A DNA stretch of 64,000 nucleotides from Ariolimax columbianus (GCA_036924085.1 JAVGWX010000018.1:18754464-18818463), one strand, 5' to 3'; shown: positions 1 through 11,039, counted from the first letter of the stretch. Program-made: numbers and translations. Notes: generated by a model from the sequence alone, not told the origin.

Positions 1-788
1 GATTAGGTTACCAATGTCCATAATGTTCTGCTCCTATCGTGAAAGGGGCGTGGCATTTTCTTTCATTCCAATTTCAGAACAATCATTATGCACCGTTGAT
101 GAACGATCAACGCGCGGCTCACTGAATGTCGGCTGTATTCTCAAGGATTGTTTTCTCTTTGTTTAGATTAACTGTATGTTGATTGTCACGGAATTTACAT
201 TTCTTTGATACACCCTTACTGAACTATTTGTCTGAAGCCAAAGCAGTTACACATATTATTCACGTATTTCCACATATTAACTAAGTTTCAATTACTTTTA
301 TGTTAACACACTGCTTTTACAGCCACTTTGGATACAAACTGGAGCGTTCATTGTATTCGTTGCATTTAGTATATTTTTCTAGGAAGTGTTTATTATTTGG
401 TATGGCATCCAATATGAAGGTAAGCGAAAAAGCATATTTTGGGACTAAAAATCAGCCATTTTTTCATCACATCCACCCTATTTGAACATCGATAATACTT
501 AAACTACTAAACATAAACACATAATCCAAAAAGAATATAGAAGTAAAAAGGCTTCTACATATTTTAAACACAATTTCTGTAGATGTCAAATTTTGGGTGA
601 AAATAATTTAAGAAAAGGTTGAAAATAAACGCCGTATACGTCTATTGAGCATTGGCTAGAAATAATTCATGATTACTGAGGAAATACGACTGCAGTTCAA
701 CCAATATGATGTTTCTAACGTTATCAGGAAGAAACGTTGTACGAACAACCGGCACTTGCTCCAGATGAAAAAATATGCTGCTGTTACA
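1..788. other. No gene recognised
   Basis: A+T-rich DNA with only short open frames (for example 61 codons at 300-485) that match nothing I recognise. The short frame at 669-788 runs into the LINE, but its first 40 codons do not align with the fuller LINE copy at 59-63 kb, so the homologous part starts only near 789. Confidence 0.6.
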
Positions 789-2632
789 GAAATTAAATGG
801 GATATGGCAGAAGCACTGGTAGAGTCAAAATCTTTTGTTAAGTGCATAACTGACAATTTTTTAATTCAACATGTAGAAGCAGCCACCAGAGGCAAAAACA
901 TACTCGACCTAGTTTTTACTACAGAGGAAAATATGATTGAAAACTTTACCGTTGGGGAACTGTTTGGCTCAAGTGACCATCAAATCATCCGTTGCGATCT
1001 TATTGGAGGGAAAGAAGTAAACATAAACACGCGAACATACGACTACTCTAAGGCAGATGTTAAGATGATGAAAGAGGCAGCGAAACACATAATCTAGAAA
1101 GATATTGTCGTAGGAACAGATGTTGAACAGGAGTGGGAGAGTTTTAAAACAGTTCTAGAAACGCTAAAAGAGGAATGTGTTCCATGTAGGGAGGTAAACC
1201 CCAAGCGTAAAAAGTGGATAACTAAATTTGTAGTGAAATGTAGAAGAGCAAAAAATAAAGCATGGAAAAAATATATAGAGGCAGGTAAATCAAAAGAAAC
1301 ATATTTAAAATATTTGGACAAGCAGAACATATCTCAGAAAGCGAATAACACAGCAAAAATAGACTTAAAAAAAAAAAACTTGCTCAGAGGATCAAGACTG
1401 ACAGTAAAAGCTTCTTCTCTTATGTTAGAAATAAACAAAGAACGAAAGACAAAGTAGGCCTTCTCATAGACAGTACAGAGAAAATAATAAGTGAGAATAG
1501 GGAGGCAGCTAATCTACTCAATCAGTACTTTGGCACAGTCTACACAAAAGAGGACTGCTCCAAGATCCCAGAGCCTATAGATATTTTTCAAAGAGAAATG
1601 TATACAGCGGGATTAAGATCAATCTGTATTACAGAGGAAATGGTTTTTACAAAAATGGAGGTGTTGAAAGTGAATAAATGTCCAGGTCAAGATGGTATTC
1701 ATCCAAAATTGCTGTATGAAATTAAAGACCAACTAGCAAAACCATTGGCTATATTATGTTCTCAATCACTAACAAAAGGGATTGTTCCACGGGATTGGAA
1801 ATATGCAGGAGTGATCCCCTTATTCAAAAAGGCAAAAAATCAGATCCAGCAAATTATAGACCGGTGAGTGTAACGAGTGTAGTCTGTAAATTGTTAGAGT
1901 CAATAATCAAAGAAAACATTGTAATGCATTTAGACAAATTTAATCTAATTAGAGACAGTCAGCATGTGTTTACTAGAGGGAGATCATGCTTACAAAATCT
2001 ATTAGAATTCATGGATGAGGTTAATAAAATCATTCATAAAGGGGAGCCAGTGGACGTTATTTATCTAGACTTTGCAAAGGCCTTTAATAGAGTACCTCAT
2101 CAAAGATTATTTCGAAAAGTTAAAATTACATGGAATAGGTGGGGAAGTTGCCAAATGGATTGAACATTGGTTAACGGGAAGAAGGCAGAGGGTGGGCATA
2201 AATAAGGAGTACTCTGAGTGGTGTGAAGTGAAAAGTGATGTGCCACAGGTCTCGGTTTTGATACCAATTTTGTTCTTGATATATATAAATGATTTGGACA
2301 TTGATATGGGATCCATGATTGCAAAATTTGCTGATGACACAAAAATATGCAGTAGTGTCTCATCTAAAGCGGAAGTGGATATATTGATGTCGGATTTAGA
2401 TAAAATTCGAGAATGGTCTGTAAGCTGGCAAATGGAGTTTAATGTAGATAAATGTACAGTCATCCACATGGGTAGATCCAATATGGAACATAATTACAGA
2501 ATGGAAGAAAACAATATTAGAAAGATAGATAAGGAAAGGGACCTAGGGGTTATAAAAGATCATACAGGAAAGGTGAGTGAGCAGGTTAAGGTAGCAGTGA
2601 AAAAGGCAAATGCAATGTTAGGTATGATATAA
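789..2632 (+). pseudogene. LINE ORF2 remnant: endonuclease C-terminus and reverse transcriptase
   Basis: The translation runs in several frames. The end of the AP-type endonuclease is visible, with the SDHQ motif at about 972-983, followed by a linker (ARRAKNKAWKKYIEAGK-like) and the reverse transcriptase. RT landmarks are DPANYRPVS-like at about 1846, motif A VDVIYLDFAKAF at about 2050-2090 and motif C FADDT at 2327-2341. Motif B, usually GVPQGSVLGP in this family, reads DVPQVSVLIP. A frameshift near 2115 and another near 1850 split the frame, and a stop lies at 1096. The catalytic FADD is kept, but the altered motif B and the frameshifts mean the copy cannot make an active enzyme. Confidence 0.88.
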
Positions 2633-2745
2633 AGAAATATTAAACATAGGAGCAAGGAAGTGATCGTCAAACTGTATAAAGCTTTAGTTATACCTAGATT
2701 GGAGTACTGTGTACAGGTGTGGAGTCCTTATCATAGAGAGAATAT
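789..2745 (+). mobile_element. CR1/Rex1-like LINE, copy 1, truncated at both ends
   Basis: This stretch aligns base by base, with scattered substitutions and small indels, to the fuller copy at 59.1-63.1 kb. It starts inside the endonuclease domain, where the other copy has GDFNFPEIKWK. It stops inside the C-terminal reverse-transcriptase region, just after the motif [14 protein letters not shown], where dispersed repeat B begins. ORF1, the N-terminal endonuclease and the 3' tail are missing. Sequence upstream of 789 is unrelated to the LINE. No target-site duplication was found, so how the ends were lost is unknown. Confidence 0.9.
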
Positions 2746-2754
2746 AAAACCAAA

Positions 2755-3095
2755 CTACCAAACCCTGAAAGGGCTTAAAGAAGCAGAATGTAGCCCAGAG
2801 AACGGAATGCGTTGTGTCGTAGTTTACAGCTTGACTGCGATATTTGCACCTTTCTGTCCAACACATCCGACTCCAGCAAGCATTTTTTGAGTACCGAGTT
2901 AGTATTCCCTCTTCGATCCCTTCTCCTTAGCCAGTCTGCCCTGTTGCAGCCTGTTATCCAGGATCACCGCATGGAGGTGTAGAAGGGTCTTGGCAGCTCT
3001 GTTTCGCTGGCCCTGACGCTAGCAGGCAACTATGGGTCACTGACCACTGCAGCTCATGCGCTGCTGAGCATCTTGATCCCGGCTTTATATATAAA
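2755..3095 (-). repeat. Dispersed repeat B, copy 1
   Basis: The same sequence recurs at 21980-22725, 34490-34845 and, inverted, at 46090-46440. A short end piece is at 33545-33605. Shared landmarks include CGATCCCTTCTCCTTAGCCA (about 2913), a block around CCTGACGCTAGC (about 3010) and a stretch around ACACATCCGAC. Read on the minus strand, other copies end in a GAA-rich tail, so I orient it that way. It abuts the broken LINE at about 2750. It is probably a SINE-like element, but I cannot assign a named family. Confidence 0.75.
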
Positions 3096-3229
3096 AAGAA
3101 GCCGAGAGTCAACGCTGACACCACTTGTTTAACGTCCGAACATCAGCTAGAGAGCCCAACAGCAACTGGTATACAGTGTCTTTATACCAAATTCATGTTT
3201 CCAGTGTCAACCGTGGCATTTATTAAAGA

Positions 3230-3860
3230 CTCAAAAGAGGAATATAATTTACGAAACAAATATCAAAGAAAGGTACTCGGTGTCACCAGAGGAGGTAGAA
3301 TACGATATGACGACAATAGAAATACGGCTGCAACTACCCCTTGTGTTGAATATATTTAAAGACAGAAAATATGTTTGTTCTGCCATCTCATAAGAATGCG
3401 GAGGGGACGGCGTGGGCTAATGGTTAAGTGACGCAGCTCACAACCAGATTGTGCTGGGTTCGATCCCCATCACAGCACCAGCCGTTACCCCGGGGAAGAA
3501 AACCCTTAGAAAATGCAGGAGGAAGTAGACGCTTACATAAAATACATGCTGAAGTCGGATAGACTGAGCTGACAGGAGCAAAATAAAAACCCCAGTGCAA
3601 CGCACACCGCCTTGGGGAATAGATAAATAAGGCGAACGAAAAAAGAAAAAAAAGAATGCGGCCTTATCGACCCCCACTGCTCGGTTATAATATGGAAGGT
3701 TCCGAATGCATTACACGAGGGAGTCCTCGCGGCAGATGGATAGACAGCACAAGAGCAATCCTTCAACAACACGTGCTGACAACGAACGGTGCAACCCACT
3801 TGACAAGCTCCCAACTGCGCGCCTCAGCAGAAGTGGGTGATACATCTGGACTATATTTCC
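3230..3860 (+). mobile_element. RTE-type LINE C-terminal fragment, split by a SINE
   Basis: Before the SINE the frame reads like KYQRKVLGVTRGGRIR then TTPCVEYI and CHLIRM. After it, RPPLLGYNMEGSE and SPRGRWIDSTRAI continue. The order matches the fragment at 6260-6905 (KVIGITRRDRMQ, TTACVEYIFRQK, WFGHLMRMH, RQPGRWIGDI), which is the conserved region downstream of the reverse transcriptase in RTE-type LINEs. Stops and frameshifts are present. The SINE at 3402-3651 interrupts the RM codons. Confidence 0.8.
3402..3651 (+). mobile_element. tRNA-derived SINE with 10-bp target-site duplication
   Basis: The head carries an A-box-like stretch (TGGGCTAATGGTTAAG, about 3412) and a B-box (GGTTCGATCCC, about 3458), the two parts of a tRNA-type pol III promoter. 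The body has a block around ATACATGCTGAAGTCGGAT (about 3541) and an A-rich tail. The direct repeat AAGAATGCGG occurs at 3392-3401 and 3652-3661, exactly flanking it. The host is an RTE-type LINE fragment, so the SINE is the younger of the two. Truncated relatives are at 6110-6256 and 13330-13465. Confidence 0.88.
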
Positions 3861-4020
3861 ATAGTTACTCCCATTTCACACACCAAGCTGTTATTCACAG
3901 TTCGCGATTACTACTCGTCTCCAGTTGTTAGTTGTGCTATTTCTAAATGCATTTTTCCTGGCTCATTATAAATACAACAATATTGATGTGTTCTATTGGA
4001 CATAATATAAACTAAGTACG
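3850..4020. repeat. Dispersed repeat F, partial copy
   Basis: It resembles parts of 5550-6035 and 9430-9885: a TAGTTACTCCC block, then a gapped match around GCTGTTATT and CGATTA, then CTCATTATAAATACAACA, which recurs at about 9686. It is shorter and more diverged than the other two copies. Confidence 0.5.
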
Positions 4021-4084
4021 AGATACGGAGTATGAAATCTAGAAAAACTATAGTTACATAACTATGCATGAGATACGCTATAAA

Positions 4085-5225
4085 ATCCCCACCAGAACAT
4101 ATAAGATCACTATCACGCCTTGTAAGTTCACCATCATGTCATGTAAGATCACCATAAAACCCTGTTAGATCACCATCAGATCCTCTAAGGACATCATCAC
4201 CTCATATAAGATTACCACCTGCCCCTGAAATATAACGGTCAGACCATGTAAGCTCACCATCAGACCCTGTAAGATCACCATCACCTTATGTAAGATCCCC
4301 ACTAGACTCTGTCAGATCACCATCATCTCATGTGAGATCACCATCATCTCATGTAAGATCACCATCATCTCATGTCAGATCACCATCATCTCATGATAGA
4401 TCACCATCATTTAATGTTAGATCACCATCATCTCATGTAAGATCACCATCATCTCATGTAAGATCACCATCATCTCATGTAAGATCACCATCATCTCATG
4501 TAAGATCACCATCATCTCATGTAAGATCACCATCATCTCATGTAAGATCACTACCAGACCCTGTCAGATCACCATCATCTTATGTAAGAACAACATCATC
4601 CATTTAAGATCACCACAAGACCCTATTAGATCACCACCACGCCCTGTACGATCACCATCATCTCATGTAAGATCACCATCATCTCATGTAAGATCACCAC
4701 AGATCCTGTCAGATCACCATCATCTCATTTAAGATCACCACCAGAACCTGTCATATCACCATAATAGCATTTAAGATCACCACCAGACCCTATCAGATCA
4801 CCACCATGCCCTGTACGATCACCATCATCTCATGTAAGATCACCATCATCTCATGTAAGATCACCATCATCTCATGTAAGATCATCAACAGACTATGTCA
4901 GATCACCATCATATAATTTAAGATCACCACCAGACCCTACCAGATCACCACCACGCCATGTACAATCACCATCATCTTATGTAAGATCACCATCATCTCA
5001 TGTAAGATCACCATCATCTTATGTAAGAACAACATCATCCATTTAAGATCACCATCATCTCATGTAAGATCACCACCAGACCCTATCAGATCACTACCAC
5101 GTCCTGTACGATCACCATCATCTCAAGTAAGATCGCCCTCAGATCCTGCAAGATCACCATCAGCCCCTGCAAGATCACCATCAGCCCCTGCAAGATCACC
5201 ATCAGCCCCTAGAAGATCACGATTA
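4085..5225. repeat. 21-bp minisatellite
   Basis: About 50 tandem units centred on AGATCACCATCATCTCATGT. Variants include CCACCAGACCCTGTC and, at the right end (about 5150-5215), CATCAGCCCCTGCA. The unit is seven codons long, so an open frame at 4332-4607 reads as repeated RSPSSHV. This is a by-product of the period, with no sign of a gene. Central units (4440-4550) are nearly identical and edge units are degenerate. I found no transposon sequence at its edges. Confidence 0.9.
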
Positions 5226-5229
5226 AATT

Positions 5230-5549
5230 CACCTTCTTGAAACAAACACAATATGGTAGAGCATTCCCCCTTCACGGAAAATGTACAGTGTTCAACTCAA
5301 ATTAAATGATGGAGAGGGTCATTTGTCATACTTACTGTCTATAGCCTTCTTGAAAAACTGGTTCTCGGGAACATTAGCGACAATGCGGCTCACGTGACCA
5401 AACAGAACCAGAAGGTGGCAGTTTAGCATGAAGAACATGCTTTGTAGGCCTGTCCATTCGATTACTGTTATTAGAGACACGGTCATGCAAGCAGAATGCA
5501 ATTAACCTTGCGATTCTCAACATTCATATTGCAGAGCGCGCATAACATT
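5230..5549. other. No gene recognised
   Basis: Non-repetitive sequence between the 21-bp array and repeat F. A 60-codon frame on the minus strand (5319-5501) resembles nothing known to me. Confidence 0.5.
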
Positions 5550-6035
5550 TCCTGTACAATAAAACAACTTGTATAATATATCTTAACTGAAAAATCACCA
5601 GACTGACAGCTATTATTAGCTTGTGTCGCATCTGGCGGACAATTAGAAATCGATAATACTCATGATAATATAGTACTGTCATAGTTACTTCCCATTTGCA
5701 CATCAATACTGCTGTTATTAACAATTCCTGATTATCTCCCTGCTTCCATGTTGCAGCTTGTGATCATAATAGAAATAAATACATTACTTTTGTACTTATT
5801 ATAATTACATCATTCTTCTTGTACTCATTATTATTATAACATTCTTTTTCATCATTGTCTAACGTTCTCTGCTAGACGAAACTTACAATTCTGTTTGTGA
5901 TGCAAACTCTGAAAGATTAGACGGACTATAAATAGTGACCTAAAAAACGCGAACAAGCCATAAAACTCCAGAAGTTTGTATTTGCACGATCCAGAAGCTA
6001 ACAAAATGGCCACGTTATTTCTCCGGATGAACAGA
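5550..6035. repeat. Dispersed repeat F, copy with TATA-like element
   Basis: It aligns with 9430-9885 over most of its length: a cytosine-poor start, a block CGCRTCTGGYGG, then AATACTGCTGTT, GATTATCTCCCTG, CACTGTCTAACG-like, and a conserved stretch GACTATAAATA (5930 here, 9788 there) followed by CTAAAAAA. The conserved TATAAATA could be a promoter of a retroelement, for example an LTR, but no terminal repeats or protein frames support a class. Confidence 0.65.
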
Positions 6036-6109
6036 AAAGTACTTTCACAAAAGTTGGAATCTTGCAGAAAAACGGAAAATGCTCTAAACGTCCATATGGT
6101 AATGATTTA

Positions 6110-6256
6110 TTTATGATACATATTTCTTTTTGGCGTTCGTCTGATTTTCTCTTTTCCCCAAGGCGCTGTGTGTTGCGCTGTGTGTTGTGCTATGTTTTTA
6201 TTTTGCGCCTGTCGGTCCAGTGCATCCGACTTCGGCATGTATTTTATGTAAGGGTC
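6110..6256 (-). mobile_element. SINE fragment, 5'-truncated, inverted relative to the 3.4-kb copy
   Basis: The reverse complement matches the 3' half of the SINE at 3402-3651. Shared parts are the block ATACATGCCGAAGTCGGAT, a GGCGCAAAATAAAAA stretch, the CCTTGGGGAA segment and the tail. The tRNA-like head is absent. It abuts the RTE fragment starting at 6260. Confidence 0.7.
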
Positions 6257-6259
6257 TAC

Positions 6260-6905
6260 GTGACAAATGAGGTGCAATAATAGTTAATCAGTTTCCTTTC
6301 CACTTGTGTGTTGAGCGGCGAGGGGAGCTTAAGTCGCCTATCCTGCGCTAAGTGCGTAGCGTCGGTCAATGTGATCCCTTGTCGCTGCACAATCACACTA
6401 ATGTCACCTATCCACCTGCCTGGCTGCCGTTCCCTTGCCCTGTAGCCAGATCTACCAGCGTTGTAGGCCATCACTGAAAGTTGATGAAGGTGCATTCTCA
6501 TGAGATGACCAAACCAACTTATTTTCTGTCTGAAAATGTATTCGACACAAGCCGTAGTGCCGACCATACTTCGAATGTGGTCGTTCTGCATTCTGTCTCT
6601 TCTGGTAATACCGATGACTTTTCTCAAACACTTCATTTAACAAGTCGAAATTTTGCTCTCACGCGCCCTGGACAGAGGCCATGTTTGGCACTGGTAGCAC
6701 AGAGTCGAAATAAATATACTGTTTATCAGCTGTTGCTTTGTTGCCAAACTAATGCTCGGGTGTCTAAGCAGCTGGGACAGCTGATATGTCACTACATTGG
6801 CTTTCTGACACCTGGACTCAATTTCCCTTCCGATTCTACAGTCTGCCGAACAAATACTGTCCAAACACTTCAACTCATGGACCTGTTGGAGGGCGATATC
6901 ATTCA
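6260..6905 (-). mobile_element. RTE-type LINE C-terminal fragment
   Basis: Two minus-strand frames (6637-6873, then 6256-6636) form one protein stretch with one break. Motifs are REIESRCQKANVV, LINSIFISTLCYQCQTW, MKCLRKVIGITRRDRMQN, FRQKISWFGHLMRM, RQPGRWIGDI and ATHLAQDRRL. This is the conserved region after the reverse-transcriptase domain of RTE-type endonuclease-RT elements. The endonuclease and RT core are missing. Confidence 0.85.
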
Positions 6906-7655
6906 GACTTTTAATGTTTTATTGATCATCATAGTTTCTGTTTTGTTCTCGCTAATTCGCATATTATGTTTAGCACAGGTAGTGCAATAATACATTTGAA
7001 AAATGGAATTCTCCATGCTTTTATTGTCTTGTTTAAAATCCACACAAAATATGGCACAACTAACAACTTGTAGCTAGCCATATTACATAAAGCGCCGCCT
7101 TCTTTCTTCTTTTCGTTTTTGTCCTGCTTGAGCCTTTCAGCATCCAGTTATGAAGAGGTTTCTTGACCGGACACTAGTATGTGCTTCGTACACGGAACTT
7201 CGTTGCTTCTGTTATTTCTGTTGTCCGCCTTTTGCGTCGGCGTCACTTGACTCAGTATCCATTGTATCTGTACAATATTGTTTTATGAGGGATACTATCT
7301 GGTGTTTGCCGTCTCACGTGTAATTATGATACTCAAGTATGTTAAATTGTTCACCTGTTTTACTAGTCGGTTTTGTAATAATATTGTTGTTTCTGTTTCA
7401 ATAAAGGGTGTATCAACAAAATTACGTTATGCTTGCATTAGTAGTTTCTGTGAACGTTCGTTTTACACATTCATTCATTCAATCATTTAATTTTTTGCTT
7501 CAAAATGAATCAAATGCTACTACTTCATCTTAAAGTAATCGTGTTTCCAATCATTTACGACCAGTCGCCTTTGTCTTTCCAATGTGAAACATATGTGAAG
7601 CCTGTATTTGATCTTTTACATAGACGCATTTATTATGCTTGTTTGTACACGATGC
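6906..7655. other. No gene recognised
   Basis: AT-rich sequence with short frames only (70 codons at 7278-7490). Nothing is similar to other parts of the window. Confidence 0.5.
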
Positions 7656-7659
7656 ACTG

Positions 7660-8145
7660 CTGAAAAGATAATCAATGACCATACGAAATCACAAAGACAT
7701 CATCAATCTTCTTAAAAAAAGAGACCAACATACAAGTTAACTGTCGCTTGAACAGAATCCAACCAGAACATACCCCAGAGTGCTTAATCTGCACAACTCC
7801 CTGTGAAACTATTGAACATCATCTTTCTGAATGTCCTTCGATTGCCGGTGTTAGGAACAAAGCTTCTGGCCCCAAGGTCAGACAAATGGAACACTTTGTA
7901 CGGAACTAAACAACAGCTTCTTCCTCCGAGGCCAGACAAATGGAACACTTTGTACGGAACTAAACAACAGCTTACAAACACTTGCAGATACCACTATATG
8001 GCACTGGGCCAAAGTGTAGGAGCCCACAGACCTCTGGATTAATAACAAACAAACCAACTAACTAAGCAACCAACCAACCAACCAACCAACGAACTAAACA
8101 ACCAAGCAACTAAACAACGAACGAACCAACCAACCAACCAACCAA
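7660..8145 (+). mobile_element. 3' end of a LINE with zinc-knuckle-like C-terminus and (AACC)n tail
   Basis: Frame 7740-8040 reads RIQPEHTPECLICTTPCETI then EHHLSECPSIAGVR. This is the Cys-x2-Cys ... His ... Cys pattern found at the C-terminus of many LINE ORF2 proteins. The coding part ends near 8042 and is followed by AACC/AAC-type repeats to 8145, which I read as the element's 3' tail. A 54-bp segment (7881-7934) is repeated directly after itself (7935-7974), including a GACAAATGGAACACTTTG block and an in-frame stop. Confidence 0.7.
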
Positions 8146-8400
8146 CACAATGCGGTTTCCAGACCTTCTTCCTCTGGGATCATTGTTCATTCAGACTCGG
8201 TCTTCGCGTCAATAAATTCTGCTGTTGTTCTCAGAATCTCAATACGATCATGCAGTTTCTCCTCGAGGGGAGTAGGATAGGCCACCTCCTCAGATCTGTG
8301 TATTGATATCCGTCCTAAAGTAGATGTACTGCTGTCCTATTTACCAGGTCCCTATCTTGAATGTGGTGTACAACTGGTGTCTGGTTCTGTTAGTGTTACA
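8146..8400. other. No gene recognised
   Basis: Short unique spacer between the LINE tail and the 35-bp minisatellite. Confidence 0.5.
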
Positions 8401-8700
8401 GGTGTTACGTTAGTGTTACAGAAGTTACCGATCGTTACTGGGTTTACCCATTACTTGGGTTACCAAGTGTTACTGGGTTTACCAATTACTTGAGTTAACA
8501 AGTGTTACTGGATTTACCCATTACTTGGGTTACCAAGCGTTACTGGGCTTACCCATTACTTGGGTTACCAAGTGTTACTGGGTTTACCCATTACTTGGGT
8601 TATCGATCGTTACTGGGTTTACCCATTACTTGGGTTAACGATGGTTACTAGGTTTACCCATTACTTGAGCTACCGATCGTTACTGAAGTTACCTGACTGT
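8400..8700. repeat. 35-bp minisatellite
   Basis: About eight diverged units built from TTACTGGGTTTACCCATTAC plus TTGGGTTACCAAGTG. Units with GATCGTTACTG replace AAGTGTTACTG at several points. It merges through GTTAC-rich sequence into the next array. The motif is not a telomere repeat. Confidence 0.85.
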
Positions 8701-8769
8701 TGTCAGGGTTACCTGTTACATGGAGAGGTGTTTCCTTGGTCATCCGAGTGTTTTACTCGCTATGATTGT

Positions 8770-9110
8770 TCGTGTTACAAGGACTGCCTGAAGTTTACAA
8801 GGATTTGCTCCGAGTGTTACAAGGATTGCTACGAGTATTACAAGGATTGCTCCGAGTGTTACAAGGATTGCCATTTTGTTACAAGGATTGCCCCGAGTGT
8901 TACAACGATTGCCCAGAGTGTTACAAGGACTGCCACGAGTGTTACGATTGCCCAGAGTGTTACACGGACTGCCCCGAGTGTTACAACGATTGCCCCGAGT
9001 GTTACAACGATTGCCTCGAGTGTTACAACGATTGCCCAGAGTGTTACAACGATTGCCCCGAGTGTTACAACGATTGCCCAAATGTTACCAGGATTGCCCG
9101 AGTGGTACCG
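8770..9110. repeat. 21-bp minisatellite
   Basis: About 16 units of the form GAGTGTTACAACGATTGCCC. Early units read ACAAGGATTGCTCC. The period of seven codons gives open frames on both strands (repeated ECYNDCP). These are not genes. It starts and ends within GTTAC-rich sequence shared with the 35-bp array, so both may come from one older array. Confidence 0.88.
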
Positions 9111-9429
9111 CTGTTCGTATCACAGGGTTGCCCGCACTGTCGCGGTTATCTGATTGAGACTGGGTTGTCATTAGTGCTACCGTGTTGGGTGTGTTACCGG
9201 GGCCGATCGAGTGTGGCCAGAGCCAGAAAGAGTGTCGTAAGAGGCGCCTAAAAAGAATATGGCATTTTTATTTCTACTCTACCTGCCAGACACTCTAAGC
9301 CATTAAAACGACACGCAGATAATTGACAGGTCAACATTTGGTGACCTGGCATGTCTTTCCTGACGACATATAGTCTACAGACCCAGGACATGTTTCCGGT
9401 TGACCGATTGATTCTATGACATCAATCAT
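9111..9429. other. No gene recognised
   Basis: Unique spacer. A short GTCGTAAGAGGCGCC stretch at 9234 resembles part of repeat D but is too short to call. Confidence 0.4.
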
Positions 9430-9885
9430 ACCCGATAATGTCAACAGCATTTATTAAAAAAGGAAAACAAAACGTATCTTAACTTCACGAAGAGTTTATG
9501 TCTTTTATCTGCCCTGTAGTCCACAGACAAACACCGAATATTAATTTGCTTCGCGTCTGGTGGCATATAAGAAAATTCTGACTTTGGGGGTTCAACACAA
9601 TATCTTTTACAGTTACTCCCCCTTTCAAGGCAATACTGCTGTTTTCCACAATTCCGGATTATCTCCCTGTCTCTCTGATATGTGCTCATTATAAATACAA
9701 CATTATGACTGATCACTGTCTAACGCACTGAGCTGGACGGAACTTACAATTCAGTCTTGAACTACAATGTCTCGAAAGGTCAGACAGACTATAAATACCG
9801 GTCTAAAAAAATCCAAACTTTCCAGAATTTTGTACTTGAACGTTTCCAAAGCTTACAAAAGGGTTGCGCTATTCTTGCTTTGGCC
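9430..9885. repeat. Dispersed repeat F, second long copy
   Basis: It is the partner of 5550-6035, in the same orientation. It shares GCGTCTGGTGGCA, AATACTGCTGTT, CCGGATTATCTCCCTG, CTCATTATAAATACAACA and GACAGACTATAAATACCGG. Divergence is considerable, so both copies are old. Confidence 0.65.
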
Positions 9886-10189
9886 AATAACAAAAGCAGC
9901 TTGTTATAGTTAAAAAGAAAACGTGCTTTGATAAAAGACAAATTCTCAGAGAAAAAAAATTAACGAGCGGATAATATCCTAACTGTGCACGTTATGGGGA
10001 TTTCATTATGATATTAATTCAGTTTTTATTGGGACAAACGACACATAATGAGACAAGTTAAATTCCCTAGCTTCTTATTTTTCTCTTTTTCTTTCCATAC
10101 AATGCGTGGTGCCACTGCCACTATACATTAGTCCCTAAAAGGAAGCCTGTAACGGTAGTTAAATAGTAGTCATTGCTGCCGAGGATGAA
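9886..10189. other. No gene recognised
   Basis: AT-rich unique sequence; nothing supported. Confidence 0.4.
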
Positions 10190-10800
10190 GTGTTGATGAT
10201 TTTTTTGTAGGAGAACATATTTGTGTTGATGTTGATTCAGTTCAAGTGCCTTATCCGTATCGAAGGTCGACGGTAATGTATCTCCAGTGTACTCGATCTC
10301 CTCCCGTTATGGTGCAATCTGGCAGGATTTTTCAAATCCATCTTCTGATGTTATCCACCCACCTAAAACATTATCTGCCTCTTCAACGACTGTCTTCCTC
10401 CCCACCCTCCAGTATAGTCTTCAACAAAGCGGTATGTCTTGTTATATAACCAAAATAACGTAACTGTCTAACCTTGATTTAAGTCATTGATTCTTTTTTC
10501 CTCCCCCAACTTTTCAATACCTCTGCGTTAGTTTTCTCTTCTTTCCAAGAAATGCGACCTAATCTTCTATATACCCACATTTCGAAGACTTCAATACTCT
10601 TTTCCAACTGTTTATTCATTGTCCATGTTTCTGAGCCATAAAGTAGTAACGAGTACGTACACCTGACAATTCTAATTTTCAATGTATGATAATCTGTTTG
10701 GGTGCTAGAATGTGTCGAATGTTGCTGAATACCATCTTGGCTATACTTATTCTCCCTTGCTTTCTGATTTATTTTTCACAGCTGCCTTCTACTGTTATCA
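10190..10800 (-). mobile_element. RTE-type LINE C-terminal fragment
   Basis: The clearest minus-strand frame (10479-10682) reads IRIVRCTYSLLLYGSETWTM, then NKQLEKSIEVFEMWVYRRLG and RISWKEEKTNAEVL. Further downstream on the same strand, in other frames, come LRYFGYITRH, LLKTILEGG and CFRWVDNIRRW. The order (YGSETW, WxYRRLGRIxW, YxGHxxRH, GRxxxRWxDxI) is that of RTE/BovB-type elements. It covers only the region after the RT catalytic core, with several frameshifts. Confidence 0.85.
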
Positions 10801-10809
10801 TATGATATA

Positions 10810-10965
10810 GATAGGAGTTCTTTTCCGCTCTGTCTTTCCTTCCCTAGCAGAAAGCACGAACCCATTTACAGCGGGGTCAACCGAAGGGTGTGGGAATGTG
10901 AGTTCAACCCCGCACCTTTGGCACGAAAGGCGAGTGCTCTACCTCTCCGTTAATAAGAAACGCGT
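10810..10965 (-). mobile_element. tRNA-derived SINE, diverged
   Basis: On the minus strand the head reads GGTAGAGCACTCGCCTTTCG (A-box region), then GGGGTTGAACTC (B-box-like). It is followed by GTTGACCCCGCTGTAAATGG. The last block resembles GTCGACCCAGCCTTAAATGG in the SINE at 46485-46755. No clear target duplication is seen. Confidence 0.65.
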
Positions 10966-11039
10966 GCCACCATATGTATATGTCTGCTCGCAAAGATGGC
11001 TTCTGGATACATATATTGTATGTTAAAAAGGTCAAAGCC

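Noticed and set aside
2735..3095. Target-site duplication (ATATAAAA) around repeat B in LINE copy 1
   Set aside because: The LINE does not resume after 3095, so the short A/T match is probably chance.
4085..5225. CRISPR array
   Set aside because: Units are contiguous 21-mers without unique spacers, and the DNA is eukaryotic. The same holds for the other arrays.
8400..8700. Interstitial telomere repeat
   Set aside because: The 35-bp unit with TTACTGGG and TTGGGTTACC is not TTAGGG-like in tandem.
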